In this document: positions 1-8,237 of the stretch, one piece after another | Layout of the letters: every line of letters starts with the position of its first letter | Position numbering within the stretch: the stretch's first letter is position 1 | Assembly: GCA_009780435.1 (NCBI GenBank) | Contig: WRAB01000003.1 | Coordinates: forward strand, 1-64,000 | Source of the DNA: Oscillospiraceae bacterium | GTDB lineage: Bacteria; Bacillota; Clostridia; Oscillospirales; Oscillospiraceae | Reading direction: 5' to 3' | Length of the DNA stretch: 64,000 nucleotides | The notes under the pieces: generated by a model | Databases searched by the model: none | What the model was told of the DNA's origin: nothing | The model's input: only the letters and a program-made list of their open reading frames with translations | Made by a program: the position numbers and the translations under genes

Positions 1-1425
1 CCAGATAACGGCATCGCGATACCAGTCAGGCGCTGTGGCGGGTACGTCAGTAAATATGGGACTGAACGCCACCGGGGGCTGGCCCGCCATGTTCCAGAGC
101 ATCCGCGCCACCTGCGCACGGGTCAGGGTGTCGGCGGGTGAGAACGTCGTAGCTGTGGTGCCGGTCATAACTCCCTCGTTGAAGACAAAGGCCACGGCAC
201 TGTTGAACCAGTGGCCACGATTGACATCGGTGAAAGGCGTGTCGGTCAGGGGGATGATTATTCTACCGCCGAATCCGCCTTGGCCAAAATAGACCGAAAC
301 ATACTCTACATTCGCTTGCAGGCCTGTCCAACGGAAATATGGGAATTGCCAAAATCCATCATCGCTGATTCTCTGTGGCGCAACAAGATGTCCCTCGCTC
401 GTTCGCAAAGGATTTGCAATCGTCAAAGTGCCTCCTGTAACCATCGCCGGAGACAGGGTAATCTCTTGGTCATGTACAAAGTTGTACCTTAACCGATGCA
501 TATCGCGCAGTGGCCGCAGATCATATACCTGGTTATAAGACAACCCGAGTAGCTCTAAATTTGTCAGCCCAGACAGCGGGCCAAGATTGCTAATCCAGTT
601 ATGGCACAGCCAGAGTTCCTCTAACCAAGTCAGCCCGGACAACGGGCCGAGATCACTGATCTGGTTCCAATCCAGGGCCAGCCACCACAGCTGATGTAGA
701 CCGGCAATCGGCCAGAGGTTGCTAATCCAGTTGGCACCGAGATCAAGCACCCCCAGCCGCGTCAAACCGGACAGCGGACTGAGATCGCTGATCTGATTCA
801 TGTCCAGGGCCAACCACGCCAAATGATGCAGGCCAGCGAGAGGCCAAAGGTCACTAATCCAGTTGGCGCCGAGATCAAGCACCTCCAACCGCGTCAAACC
901 GGACAGCGGACTGAGATCGCTAATCTGATTCACGCCTAGGCCCAACCACTCTAACTGATGTAGGCCAGCGAGAGGCCGAAGGTCACTAATCTGATTATTG
1001 CCGAGTTCAAGCTCGGTCAAATTTCGCAGGAACTGTAGGCCTTGCAGGTTCTGCACGTCATAGCCAATAATTACAATCCACCCGACCATATCTAGTTCAG
1101 CCTGTGTAATCCCTGCGCTTGGCGCTCTGCCGAAGAGCTCCGCTATGACGCGGGCGATGGTGGGGTCTGCAAAGATGCTGGAAATGGCGGCGGGCGGTGT
1201 CGCCAGCGCTTCAATTTGATCCCCAGATGCCGCAACAAGAGACGCATTTAGCTTGGCATATGCGCGAGGCTCTATATCCCTGTCGGTTCTCGGTTCGCGC
1301 ATCGTCGTCACCGGGCCGGATTCCGGCGATTCCAGATCCCCTGCCATTGCGGACAGTGGCACCAGTGTCAGTAACAGACAGCACACCAACAGCAGACATA
1401 ACCCTCGTTTTAGCCTTTTGAACAT
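1..1425 (-). CDS. Leucine-rich-repeat surface protein with SLH domains, partial (C-terminus off the left edge)
   Basis: The frame is open from an ATG at 1425 to position 1 (475 codons), so the gene is cut by the window edge. The ATG follows AGGGGGTAAAGA, a good ribosome binding site. Residues 1 to about 28 form a signal peptide (basic MFKRLKR, then a leucine-rich core ending in AMA). After a spacer come about eight 22-residue leucine-rich repeats of internalin type (LxxNxISDLxPLxGL), roughly residues 125-310. Residues about 395-475 hold SLH motifs, including FTDVNRGHWFNSAV and TLTRAQVARMLW. SLH modules bind secondary cell-wall polymer, so the product is probably displayed on the surface for binding proteins or surfaces; the ligand is unknown. 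The repeats are also tandem at DNA level with a 132-bp period. Confidence 0.85.
   Translation of the reverse strand, partial: MFKRLKRGLCLLLVCCLLLTLVPLSAMAGDLESPESGPVTTMREPRTDRDIEPRAYAKLNASLVAASGDQIEALATPPAAISSIFADPTIARVIAELFGRAPSAGITQAELDMVGWIVIIGYDVQNLQGLQFLRNLTELELGNNQISDLRPLAGLHQLEWLGLGVNQISDLSPLSGLTRLEVLDLGANWISDLWPLAGLHHLAWLALDMNQISDLSPLSGLTRLGVLDLGANWISNLWPIAGLHQLWWLALDWNQISDLGPLSGLTWLEELWLCHNWISNLGPLSGLTNLELLGLSYNQVYDLRPLRDMHRLRYNFVHDQEITLSPAMVTGGTLTIANPLRTSEGHLVAPQRISDDGFWQFPYFRWTGLQANVEYVSVYFGQGGFGGRIIIPLTDTPFTDVNRGHWFNSAVAFVFNEGVMTGTTATTFSPADTLTRAQVARMLWNMAGQPPVAFSPIFTDVPATAPDWYRDAVIW
510..1040 (-). repeat. 132-bp tandem repeats encoding paired LRRs
   Basis: Copies of a 132-bp unit (44 codons, two 22-residue LRRs) can be laid over each other, for example TTGGCACCGAGATCAAGCAC at 731 against TTGGCGCCGAGATCAAGCAC at 863. 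The two central units are nearly identical, while the outer ones have drifted. The unit alternates an NQISD repeat with an NWISD/NWISN repeat. Confidence 0.85.
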
Positions 1426-1456
1426 TTCTTTACCCCCTAAATTTTACTTTTGTATA

Positions 1457-1485
1457 AACTTATCACAAAGCAAGACCTCTGTCAA
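1457..1485 (-). promoter_or_regulatory. Possible promoter of the LRR-SLH gene
   Basis: On the minus strand TTGACA (1480-1485) is followed after 17 bases by TAAGTT (1457-1462), about 30 bases before the start codon. The -35 is consensus but the -10 is poor; a TATACA nearby is spaced too far. The site sits just after the stop of the ABC-F gene. Confidence 0.35.
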
Positions 1486-1501
1486 ATCCTTTCTCATTCC
1501 C

Positions 1502-3376
1502 CTACTCCAAGTCTTCCGCCAACGCCTCCCACTGGTCATACAACTCGGCCAATTTCGTATCCAGCGCCGCCTTTTGCTCCGCGACTTCCATGAGGGCCTC
1601 ATAGTCGCTGGATAGGATCGTTTCTCTCTCTTCCAGCTCCTGCTTTTCGTCCTCAATCCGGGCGATTTCTTTTTCCAATCGGGCCACCTGTTTCTCGGGG
1701 GACGGCCCCCTGCGGCGGTCCGGCTTTTTTTCTTTTCGCTTTTGGTTCTTCTCAATCTGCTCGAACCGGGCCGTCTGCTCCAGGCGGTTGCGGTATTCCT
1801 CATATGTCCCGTGAAAATCTGTGATCGCTCCGTTTTCCAAAGTCCATATCCGGGTGGCGAAGCGGTTGATGAAGTACCGGTCATGGGAGACGAAGAGCAG
1901 GGCCTCCTCGTAGTCCTCCAGGGCCTCCTCCATCCACTCCCGGCTCCAGATGTCCAGATGATTGGTCGGCTCGTCCAGGATTAGGAGGTTGATGTCCCCC
2001 TTCATGAGCATACAGAGCCGCAGACGGCTCTGCTCTCCGCCGGACAGGACGGATACAGGGGTGAACACGTCCTCCCCTCGGAATTTAAATGCCCCCAACC
2101 GGTTTCGGGCCGTCTGTGGCGTGACGCCATCCTCGTAGATGAGGGTGTCCATCATACTGCGGTTTGGATTGTCAAACCGGATGATCTGGGGCAGATAGGC
2201 CCGTTTCGCCGCGGGGCCGTATTTGACCGCCCCGGTGTCCGGTGACAGTTCTTCCATAAGAATCTTGAGCAGTGTGGACTTCCCCGTGCCGTTGTCCCCG
2301 ATGAGGGCGATCCGCTCGCCACCCAATACCTCCAGGTTCACATCCCGAAACAGTGTCCGCCCGTCGAAGCCGTGGGTGAGTTTTTTGATTGCCATCAACT
2401 CGTCGCCGCGGAACTCCTTTTCGCCGAACTTGGCCTTCATCTGTTTTTCCCTGTCCGGCCGCTCTGTCTGCTCAATGCGGGCGATCCGGGTCTGCATGGC
2501 TTTGGCCTTTTTGGCCATCTTCTTGTTACCGGTTCCCCAGCCCATCATCCGCTCAGCGGTGTAGCTCAGACGCTTGATCTCCGCCTGCTCTTTCTGCCAG
2601 CGCTCCTCCAGTTCTTCCAATCGCCGCGCCTTTTCAGTTACGTAATAACTGTAGTTGCCACTGTAGAACTCCGTCTTGCCCTGGACGATTTCAATGCTCC
2701 GGGTTACCACGGCGTCGAGGAAGTAGCGGTCATGGGAGATGACCAGCACCGTGCCGTGGAATTTTTCCAAATACGCCTCTAACCATTGGGTGCTCTTTAA
2801 ATCCAGATGATTGGTGGGTTCGTCCAAGAGGAGGATATCCGTCTTCTCCAGGATCAGTCGGGCCAGATTGACCCGGGTCTTCTCTCCCCCGGATAGGGTG
2901 GAGAACAATTGCTCTCGCATGGTCTGGGGGATATCCAATCCGCCGCAGACCCGGTTGCGATCCATTTCCATCTCATAGCCGCCCAAGGTCTCAAATTTCA
3001 GCAGGGTCTGATCGTACCGAGCCATAATCCCGCTGTCCGACGCGCCCGCCATCTGCTCGGCTAGAGATTCCAGCTCCACCTGGAGTCGATATAGCCGATC
3101 ATGGGCGCTTTTCAGCACGTCCTCCGTGGTGTAGTGATCGGGATAGCTGGGAATCTGAGAGATCAGCCCCAGCCGCTTACCGGGGCCGATGACGATCTCC
3201 CCTTCGTCTTTCTCAATCTCATCGGAGAGGAGGCGAAACAGGGTGGTCTTCCCCGTCCCGTTTTTCCCCAGAAGGCCCACCCGCTCTCCAGCATAGACCT
3301 CAAAGGTGAGGCCGTCTAGAATATTCTTATCCACTTCAAAGGCCTTGACCAGGCCCTGTACGCTAATGTCTACCAT
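1502..3376 (-). CDS. ABC-F family ATPase (duplicated ATP-binding cassettes)
   Basis: A 624-residue soluble protein with two ATP-binding cassettes and no membrane segment. Cassette 1 has Walker A GKNGTGKTT, signature LSGGEKTR and Walker B LLLDEPTNHLD; cassette 2 has GDNGTGKST, LSGGEQSR and LILDEPTNHLD. Between them is a charged linker (about residues 245-320) of the kind that reaches the ribosomal P-site/tRNA in ABC-F factors. The last 90 residues are a Lys/Glu-rich coiled coil. ABC-F proteins act on ribosomes as translation factors or antibiotic-protection proteins; the housekeeping or resistance role cannot be decided here. The ATG is preceded by AGGGGAAG. The gene is read toward the LRR-SLH gene. 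Confidence 0.9.
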   Translation of the reverse strand: MVDISVQGLVKAFEVDKNILDGLTFEVYAGERVGLLGKNGTGKTTLFRLLSDEIEKDEGEIVIGPGKRLGLISQIPSYPDHYTTEDVLKSAHDRLYRLQVELESLAEQMAGASDSGIMARYDQTLLKFETLGGYEMEMDRNRVCGGLDIPQTMREQLFSTLSGGEKTRVNLARLILEKTDILLLDEPTNHLDLKSTQWLEAYLEKFHGTVLVISHDRYFLDAVVTRSIEIVQGKTEFYSGNYSYYVTEKARRLEELEERWQKEQAEIKRLSYTAERMMGWGTGNKKMAKKAKAMQTRIARIEQTERPDREKQMKAKFGEKEFRGDELMAIKKLTHGFDGRTLFRDVNLEVLGGERIALIGDNGTGKSTLLKILMEELSPDTGAVKYGPAAKRAYLPQIIRFDNPNRSMMDTLIYEDGVTPQTARNRLGAFKFRGEDVFTPVSVLSGGEQSRLRLCMLMKGDINLLILDEPTNHLDIWSREWMEEALEDYEEALLFVSHDRYFINRFATRIWTLENGAITDFHGTYEEYRNRLEQTARFEQIEKNQKRKEKKPDRRRGPSPEKQVARLEKEIARIEDEKQELEERETILSSDYEALMEVAEQKAALDTKLAELYDQWEALAEDLE

Positions 3377-3466
3377 ACGCTTCCCCTGTCTCTCGGTGTT
3401 CTTTTATAATTGTACCGCAAAACCCACCACGGGGCAAGTGGGGGCGACGTTCTACAACAATACAAC

Positions 3467-3489
3467 GCGGGCGCACAATGTGCGCCCGC
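3467..3489. repeat. Palindromic repeat, family A copy 1
   Basis: A perfect 10-bp stem with an AAT loop (arms GCGGGCGCAC and GTGCGCCCGC), flanked by ATACAAC on the left and CTTACAG on the right. An inverted copy with matching flanks lies at 63409-63429. It is not followed by a T-run, so it is not a standard terminator. It lies in the gap 3377-3657, which otherwise holds the double hairpin described separately. Confidence 0.75.
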
Positions 3490-3599
3490 CCTTACAGTAG
3501 TGTTGCACATTGTAAAACGATGTCCACGGCGTTTCGAAAAAAGTCAAATATATTTGGAAATTCATGTTTGGATGTGGTAGAATGAAAAGACAATCCTCA

Positions 3600-3634
3600 G
3601 TCAGCTTTGCTGACAGCTCCTTTAAGAAAGGAGC
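3600..3634. repeat. Double-hairpin repeat upstream of the DUF3795 gene
   Basis: Two adjacent perfect hairpins: GTCAGC-TTT-GCTGAC at 3600-3614 and GCTCCTTT-AAG-AAAGGAGC at 3616-3634. The second stem contains AAAGGAG, the Shine-Dalgarno sequence that would serve the possible start at 3640. Double hairpins with the same layout occupy 55165-55279. Confidence 0.75.
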
Positions 3635-3657
3635 CTTGTATGCAAAGGAGTGTTTAT

Positions 3658-4212
3658 ATGCAGTACAAAATAAGAGGATACCCCCTGTTCTCGGCATGCG
3701 GGTTGAATTGTGGGCTGTGTCCACGGTATTATACGGTGGGATCATCCAGATGTCCCGGCTGCGCGGGAGAGGGGTTTTCAGACGTACACTGTTCGTGCGG
3801 TATGCTGTCCTGCTGTCAGCGGAAAGGCCTGGAATATTGCTTCGAGTGTGAGGCGTTCCCCTGTAAGAAATATGACGGCGTGGATACATCCGACTCGTTC
3901 ATCACTCATTTGAACCAATTCCACGACATGGAAAAAGCCAAACGGATCGGAATGGACGCCTACGCGACGGAGCTGAATGAAAAAATCAGTCTGCTGGAGA
4001 TGCTTTTAGAACAATACGACGATGGGCGGAAAAAGAGTTTTTTCTGTCTGGCGGTCAATCTCTTGGATATTGACGAGATCAAAGCCGTTATGGAACAAGC
4101 TATCGACGAAATCGGGCCGGAGGCCACTCAAAAAGAAAAAGCCGCAACCATGGCCCGATTATTTGAAGCCGCGGCTGCAAAAAGAGATATTTCGCTCAAA
4201 CTGCGTAAATAA
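3658..4212 (+). CDS. DUF3795-type cysteine-rich protein
   Basis: A 184-residue soluble protein. The first 70 residues are cysteine-rich (ACGLNCGLCPRYY, CPGC, CSCGMLSCC, CFEC, FPCKKYD), as in the DUF3795 family, where the cysteines probably bind metal. The remainder is helical and unremarkable. Function is not established for this family. The chosen ATG has AAGGAG eight bases upstream; an in-frame ATG at 3640, with its own AAAGGAG inside a hairpin, is an alternative giving six more residues. A possible -10 (TAGAAT, around 3578-3583) lies upstream. The gene stands alone on the plus strand, divergent from the ABC-F gene. Confidence 0.75.
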   Translation: MQYKIRGYPLFSACGLNCGLCPRYYTVGSSRCPGCAGEGFSDVHCSCGMLSCCQRKGLEYCFECEAFPCKKYDGVDTSDSFITHLNQFHDMEKAKRIGMDAYATELNEKISLLEMLLEQYDDGRKKSFFCLAVNLLDIDEIKAVMEQAIDEIGPEATQKEKAATMARLFEAAAAKRDISLKLRK

Positions 4213-4260
4213 CCGTATTGTCCCGACTATTTCAATTCTATTACAAATTAGTCAAATCCC

Positions 4261-4290
4261 TTGCAGAGATAAGTCTCTATGTGTTATGCT
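4261..4290 (+). promoter_or_regulatory. Possible promoter of the CAP-SLH gene
   Basis: TTGCAG (4261-4266), an 18-base spacer, then TATGCT (4285-4290), 36 bases before the ATG at 4327. Both boxes match consensus at four or more positions. Confidence 0.4.
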
Positions 4291-4326
4291 AGCTTTGACA
4301 TAATATACCCTTAGGAGTGTCGAATC

Positions 4327-5682
4327 ATGGGCAAGAAAAAACAAAATATTATCGTGTGGGTTTTGCTATTGTGTATCATGCTCACCCTGGCACCCCAGGC
4401 GGCGCTGGCGGTGCTGATTGAGGAGCTCTCTATAGGCAGCTCCCGTGACATTGCCACCGACAACGAGTGGAACGCTCTGACGCATATCAATGCCCTGCGC
4501 CACGCAGAGGGACTCGCCCCTCTGGCCATGGCAGCGTGTATCCAGCAGGTGGCAGCCCTGCGCGCCAGAGAATTGGCACAAAGTTTCAGTTCCACACGTC
4601 CTAACGGTATGCCTTGGGATACAGCCATTGACGAGGCAGAGATCCCCTACACCAAGGCCGCCGAATTGACGGCCCACTTCTTCTTATCCGGTCAAAATGT
4701 GGTGGAATCGTGGGCGAATACAGAAGACAGGCGGGCTTCCCTCCTAGGCGACTATTACACCCATATCGGCTTAAGCCATAATCTCAACGCGGACACCTGG
4801 GCCGCTGTGTTGATCGGCACACACAGTCACGAGTATCTCGCTCTACACCCGTCCGGAAACCGCCATATCACCGCCGGACGTCCCTTTTCTTCTCTGGGCC
4901 TCATCGCCGTAGCAGAGGGAGAGCTCGGCGAGAGCTATATCCCCCTGACGGATGCCGTTGTCACAGGATTTAATCGCTACCGCCCCGGCGTTCAGGCGGT
5001 CACGTTTTCTGTCGGTGATTTGTCCATATCTTTTTATATCGAAGTGCGTTTTGTCGATGTCAACTATAACACCCGCCAGGCCACCTATATCCGCTATGTG
5101 GTGCAACGGGGCCTATTCAACGGCGTTTCTGGAACCCATTTTTCCCCTGATGAATCCATGACCCGCGACATGTTGGTCACAGTTCTGGGGCGGCAAGCCC
5201 GACAGATGGGATTCGCTATTGCGGGAGATCATACTCGCTTTGCCGACGTAGCGGACGATAGGTGGTATACCGCCTACATTGGCTGGGCGGCGGAACAGGG
5301 TATTGCCCTTGGATACGCCGGCAATTTCAATGGAAAAGAAGTCCTCACCCGTGAACAGCTAGCCGTATTTCTCCTGCGCTTTGTCGCTTTCTCTGAAGCA
5401 GAACTGACCCTGGAAGGTCGCTATACCCCCGACTATACGGATCGGCACCTGGTTTCTTACTGGGCCAGTGACGCCGTGGACGCCACCCTCGCCCTGGGCT
5501 TCTTTGAATTACTCGGCGACACGTTCTTCGCCCCCCAGCGATACGCCACCCGCATGGAAGTGGCGCGGGCCATTACCATACTGGTGCGAGATTTTATCGG
5601 CGATTGCGATGATGACGATATCACGAACGGTGGCCCCGGCAATAACGGCGGTTCCGATGATGACGATAATGATGAACAATAA
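4327..5682 (+). CDS. Secreted CAP (SCP/PR-1)-domain protein with SLH repeats
   Basis: A 451-residue exported protein. Residues 1 to about 28 are a signal peptide (MGKKKQ, hydrophobic core, AALA). Residues about 45-165 resemble the CAP/SCP fold, including ALRHAEGLAPL, SGQNVVESWANTEDRR and HIGLSH near the W-A-A-V-L-I strand. Residues about 250-420 hold SLH-type motifs (FADVADDRWYTAYIGWA, LTREQLAVFLLRF, ATRMEVARAIT). The tail is an unusual Asp/Gly/Asn run. CAP domains are found in many secreted bacterial proteins without a settled activity; SLH modules would tether it to the wall. The start has AGGAG ten bases upstream. A hairpin terminator follows. Confidence 0.85.
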   Translation: MGKKKQNIIVWVLLLCIMLTLAPQAALAVLIEELSIGSSRDIATDNEWNALTHINALRHAEGLAPLAMAACIQQVAALRARELAQSFSSTRPNGMPWDTAIDEAEIPYTKAAELTAHFFLSGQNVVESWANTEDRRASLLGDYYTHIGLSHNLNADTWAAVLIGTHSHEYLALHPSGNRHITAGRPFSSLGLIAVAEGELGESYIPLTDAVVTGFNRYRPGVQAVTFSVGDLSISFYIEVRFVDVNYNTRQATYIRYVVQRGLFNGVSGTHFSPDESMTRDMLVTVLGRQARQMGFAIAGDHTRFADVADDRWYTAYIGWAAEQGIALGYAGNFNGKEVLTREQLAVFLLRFVAFSEAELTLEGRYTPDYTDRHLVSYWASDAVDATLALGFFELLGDTFFAPQRYATRMEVARAITILVRDFIGDCDDDDITNGGPGNNGGSDDDDNDEQ

Positions 5683-5701
5683 GTAACGTTTTATACGATC
5701 A

Positions 5702-5737
5702 AGGCATCTCTACGACTGGTAGGGATGTCTTTTTTTC
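5702..5737 (+). terminator. Rho-independent terminator after the CAP-SLH gene
   Basis: A 12-bp stem (5702-5713 with 5719-5730, two G-U pairs) closes a five-base loop and runs into eight T residues. Confidence 0.8.
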
Positions 5738-5776
5738 TCTCATGTGTTATACTTGTATCCATCACAAGATTTGAGG

Positions 5777-7195
5777 GTGATTGCTATCTATCCAATCTTA
5801 CTCATTGACATCGGCAGTACATATACAAAAGTAATCGCGGTAGACTTAGATGCCCCCGCAGTGCTCGGCACAGGTGCGGCCCACACCACCATTCAGACAG
5901 ATGTGACCGCAGGCCTCACCGAGGCCCTTGCCGCCTTGGAGCGGCAGACGGGTACGCTCCTCTTCCGGGCGCGATTCGCCTGTTCCAGCGCCGCCGGTGG
6001 ACTCGCCATGGTCGCCTCCGGGCTGGTACCCGCCCTTACGGAAAAAGCCGCCCGCATGGCCTGTCTCGGTGCCGGGGCGAAGATAATCCGCAGTTTTTCC
6101 TATGGTCTGACGGAGGAAGATATTGCAGAGATCGACAGTTTGGCCCCCGATATTTTCCTCTTGGTCGGCGGCGTGGATGGCGGCAACGAGAAGGTCATCC
6201 TCCACAACGCCGAGATGCTTAGCGCCGCAAAGACGGACTTCCCCATTGTACTGGCGGGCAATCGCAATGCCGCCGCCCAGTGTGAGGCATTGCTCCGAGG
6301 GCGGGCCATCTATCGGATGGAAAATGTCATGCCCCGTTTGGATGTCTTGAATTTGGAGCCAATTCAGGCACAGATCCGCGCCCTGTTTCTAGAACACATC
6401 ATCCACGCCAAGGGGTTGAGTCGAGTGGCCGTTGGATTGAGTAGCCCCATTATCCCCACCCCCGCCGCTATGTTGGAGGCGATGGAATTATTGTCCTCCG
6501 GCACGGGCGGCGCCGCCGGCATAGGCCAGCTCGTGGCAGTCGATCTGGGAGGCGCTACGACAGATGTCTACTCCATCGCCACAGGAGCGCCCACAGGGGT
6601 GAGCACTATCGTCAAGGGCCTCCCGGAGCCATTCGCAAAGCGGACGGTGGAGGGCGATATGGGGATGCGCTACAGCGTCCACGGGATTTTAGAGGCCGTC
6701 GGCACAGAGGCCGTGGCCGCCATGAGCGGCTTGGATACAGAGACGGTACAACAACTGGCAGATTGTCTGTTCCAAAATCCGAATACCCTGCCCGACACCC
6801 CGGCCCTCAAAGTCTTGGATCGGGCACTGGCCTCCGCCGCTATCGCCACTGCGGTGGCGCGCCACGCCGGGACAATTGAAGAGGTCTATACCCCTCTGGG
6901 CCAGACCTTTCTTCAGGTGGGCAAAGATTTGACCGAAGTCGGCACCCTCATCGTCACGGGCGGCGCGATCATCCACAGCCCGGATGCGGAGGAGATCGCC
7001 CGACACGCACTCTTTGACGCACGATCCCCCACCTCTCTGCGGCCCAAGGGCACCGATATCTATGTGGATCGTCACTATATTCTCGCATCAATGGGCCTGC
7101 TGGCCAAAGCGTATCCCCGAGAAGCCCTGGTTCTGATGAAACAGGCCCTCGGCACAACACACGTGAGGGCGGATGGCAATCCGCCCGTGGTTTGA
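5777..7195 (+). CDS. GlmL/MutL-like ATPase (accessory protein of B12-dependent aminomutases)
   Basis: About 472 residues of the GlmL/MutL family, an ASKHA-type ATPase found beside glutamate mutase or ornithine aminomutase, where it is thought to support the cobalamin enzyme. Visible motifs are LLIDIGSTYTKV at the N-terminus, LLVGGVDGGN, VAVDLGGATTDVYS and a late LIVTGGAII. No mutase subunit is in the window. The start is unclear. GTG 5777 is in frame but has GAGG immediately before it; GTG 5744 and TTG 5771 lack a ribosome site. The best anti-SD match, GAGGGTGATT (5773-5782), has no ATG, GTG or TTG at normal distance, only ATC. The P-loop gene follows 53 bases later. Confidence 0.8.
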   Translation: MIAIYPILLIDIGSTYTKVIAVDLDAPAVLGTGAAHTTIQTDVTAGLTEALAALERQTGTLLFRARFACSSAAGGLAMVASGLVPALTEKAARMACLGAGAKIIRSFSYGLTEEDIAEIDSLAPDIFLLVGGVDGGNEKVILHNAEMLSAAKTDFPIVLAGNRNAAAQCEALLRGRAIYRMENVMPRLDVLNLEPIQAQIRALFLEHIIHAKGLSRVAVGLSSPIIPTPAAMLEAMELLSSGTGGAAGIGQLVAVDLGGATTDVYSIATGAPTGVSTIVKGLPEPFAKRTVEGDMGMRYSVHGILEAVGTEAVAAMSGLDTETVQQLADCLFQNPNTLPDTPALKVLDRALASAAIATAVARHAGTIEEVYTPLGQTFLQVGKDLTEVGTLIVTGGAIIHSPDAEEIARHALFDARSPTSLRPKGTDIYVDRHYILASMGLLAKAYPREALVLMKQALGTTHVRADGNPPVV

Positions 7196-7248
7196 CGGGA
7201 CGATTGCCATCGCCCTCTACAGATACTATTCATATTCGGAGGTTTCCC

Positions 7249-8181
7249 ATGCCATATTCAGATCGAATGCAGAAAAATCATCTCTACAGCGTATTCCTCG
7301 CCCCACGGGGCCTGATCCGGCTGGCAGATCTGGGGCTGCAGATTTCCCAACAGTTCCTCTCCCCTTTTGACAAGCTCATCGGCATGGTGGGCAGGGCCGG
7401 AAGCGGTAAGAGTATGCTGGCCAAGGGCATGTTCCCCGGCTTGGAGCTGACCAATGACGACACGGGCCTGAACGTCCGCCCCCTGCCCCTCCTCTCCGCC
7501 GTGGAGGACAATGTGGGGTTCTACAGCCCCCACACCTATCATGTGGATATCCACTTTGAGGCAGCCTTCACCCCCATGCATCAACTGGCGGACGCCATCA
7601 CAGAGGCCGTGGGCATCGGGAAGCGGGTTGTTGTGGAGCATTTTGACTTAGTGCGGCCCTTTATGGACTACAACGCCCATCTGCTCATCGGCATCGGTGA
7701 GGAGTTGATTATCACCCGCCCCACTCTCTTCGGCCCGGAGCCACAGGACATTGCGGATATCGTCCATAAGTCCCTCCCCTACCGCTTTATGAGCCACACG
7801 GCGGAGGATTTATGCGCCCATTATCTGCGGGAGCACCACGAACTGGACTTTACCCACGCCGACGTGCGCCACGGCTTTATCTTGAGCTTCCCCCACAAAC
7901 CGGAGATCGACCTAGAAGACCTGTCCCGCTACGTCAACGATCTGATCACTCAAAATCTGCCCGTCTCCTACAAGGACGACAACCACATCTTAGTCGGAGA
8001 TAAGATCCACCGCTGCACCGGCCCCAGAATGCACGCAGCCCGCACCGGGGATATCCAAAACTTCTCCCTGGCCCAGGAGTTTGTGCAAGAGCCTATCACT
8101 AACCGGTTTCTGCTCACCGGCATGGTGGGCAAGAGCGGGCATAATCAGATTGGGGATTTGAATAAGATTGAGCCTATGTAG
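7249..8181 (+). CDS. P-loop protein next to GlmL, resembling the 'alanine-tRNA synthetase second additional domain' family
   Basis: A 310-residue soluble protein with a clear Walker A (GRAGSGKS, about residues 46-53) and a His-rich C-terminal half containing HRCTGPRMHAARTGD, reminiscent of the tRNA-synthetase second additional domain. From memory, proteins so named travel with GlmL-related genes in clostridial ornithine-degradation clusters; I could not verify this by search. The substrate is unknown. The ATG follows GGAGG by six bases, which decides against the longer frame starting at 7192. It probably forms a two-gene operon with the GlmL gene and ends at a strong terminator. Confidence 0.6.
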   Translation: MPYSDRMQKNHLYSVFLAPRGLIRLADLGLQISQQFLSPFDKLIGMVGRAGSGKSMLAKGMFPGLELTNDDTGLNVRPLPLLSAVEDNVGFYSPHTYHVDIHFEAAFTPMHQLADAITEAVGIGKRVVVEHFDLVRPFMDYNAHLLIGIGEELIITRPTLFGPEPQDIADIVHKSLPYRFMSHTAEDLCAHYLREHHELDFTHADVRHGFILSFPHKPEIDLEDLSRYVNDLITQNLPVSYKDDNHILVGDKIHRCTGPRMHAARTGDIQNFSLAQEFVQEPITNRFLLTGMVGKSGHNQIGDLNKIEPM

Positions 8182-8189
8182 AGGGTGAA

Positions 8190-8228
8190 AAAAATCCTGC
8201 AACTTCTTTGAAGTTGCAGGATTTTTTA
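8190..8228. terminator. Bidirectional terminator between convergent genes
   Basis: Stem AATCCTGCAACTTC with GAAGTTGCAGGATT around a TTT loop. It is preceded by an A-run and followed by a T-run, so it can work for the P-loop gene on plus and the DUF1294 gene on minus. Confidence 0.9.
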
Positions 8229-8237
8229 ACTGTCCAT

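Noticed and set aside
510..1040. Regularly spaced repeats resembling an array
   Set aside because: The 132-bp units are coding, without spacers of unique sequence, and translate to LRRs; not a CRISPR array.
3452..3889. Minus-strand open frame of 145 codons opposite the DUF3795 gene
   Set aside because: It is antisense to a recognised cysteine-rich family and passes through two repeat elements; composition is typical of a shadow frame.
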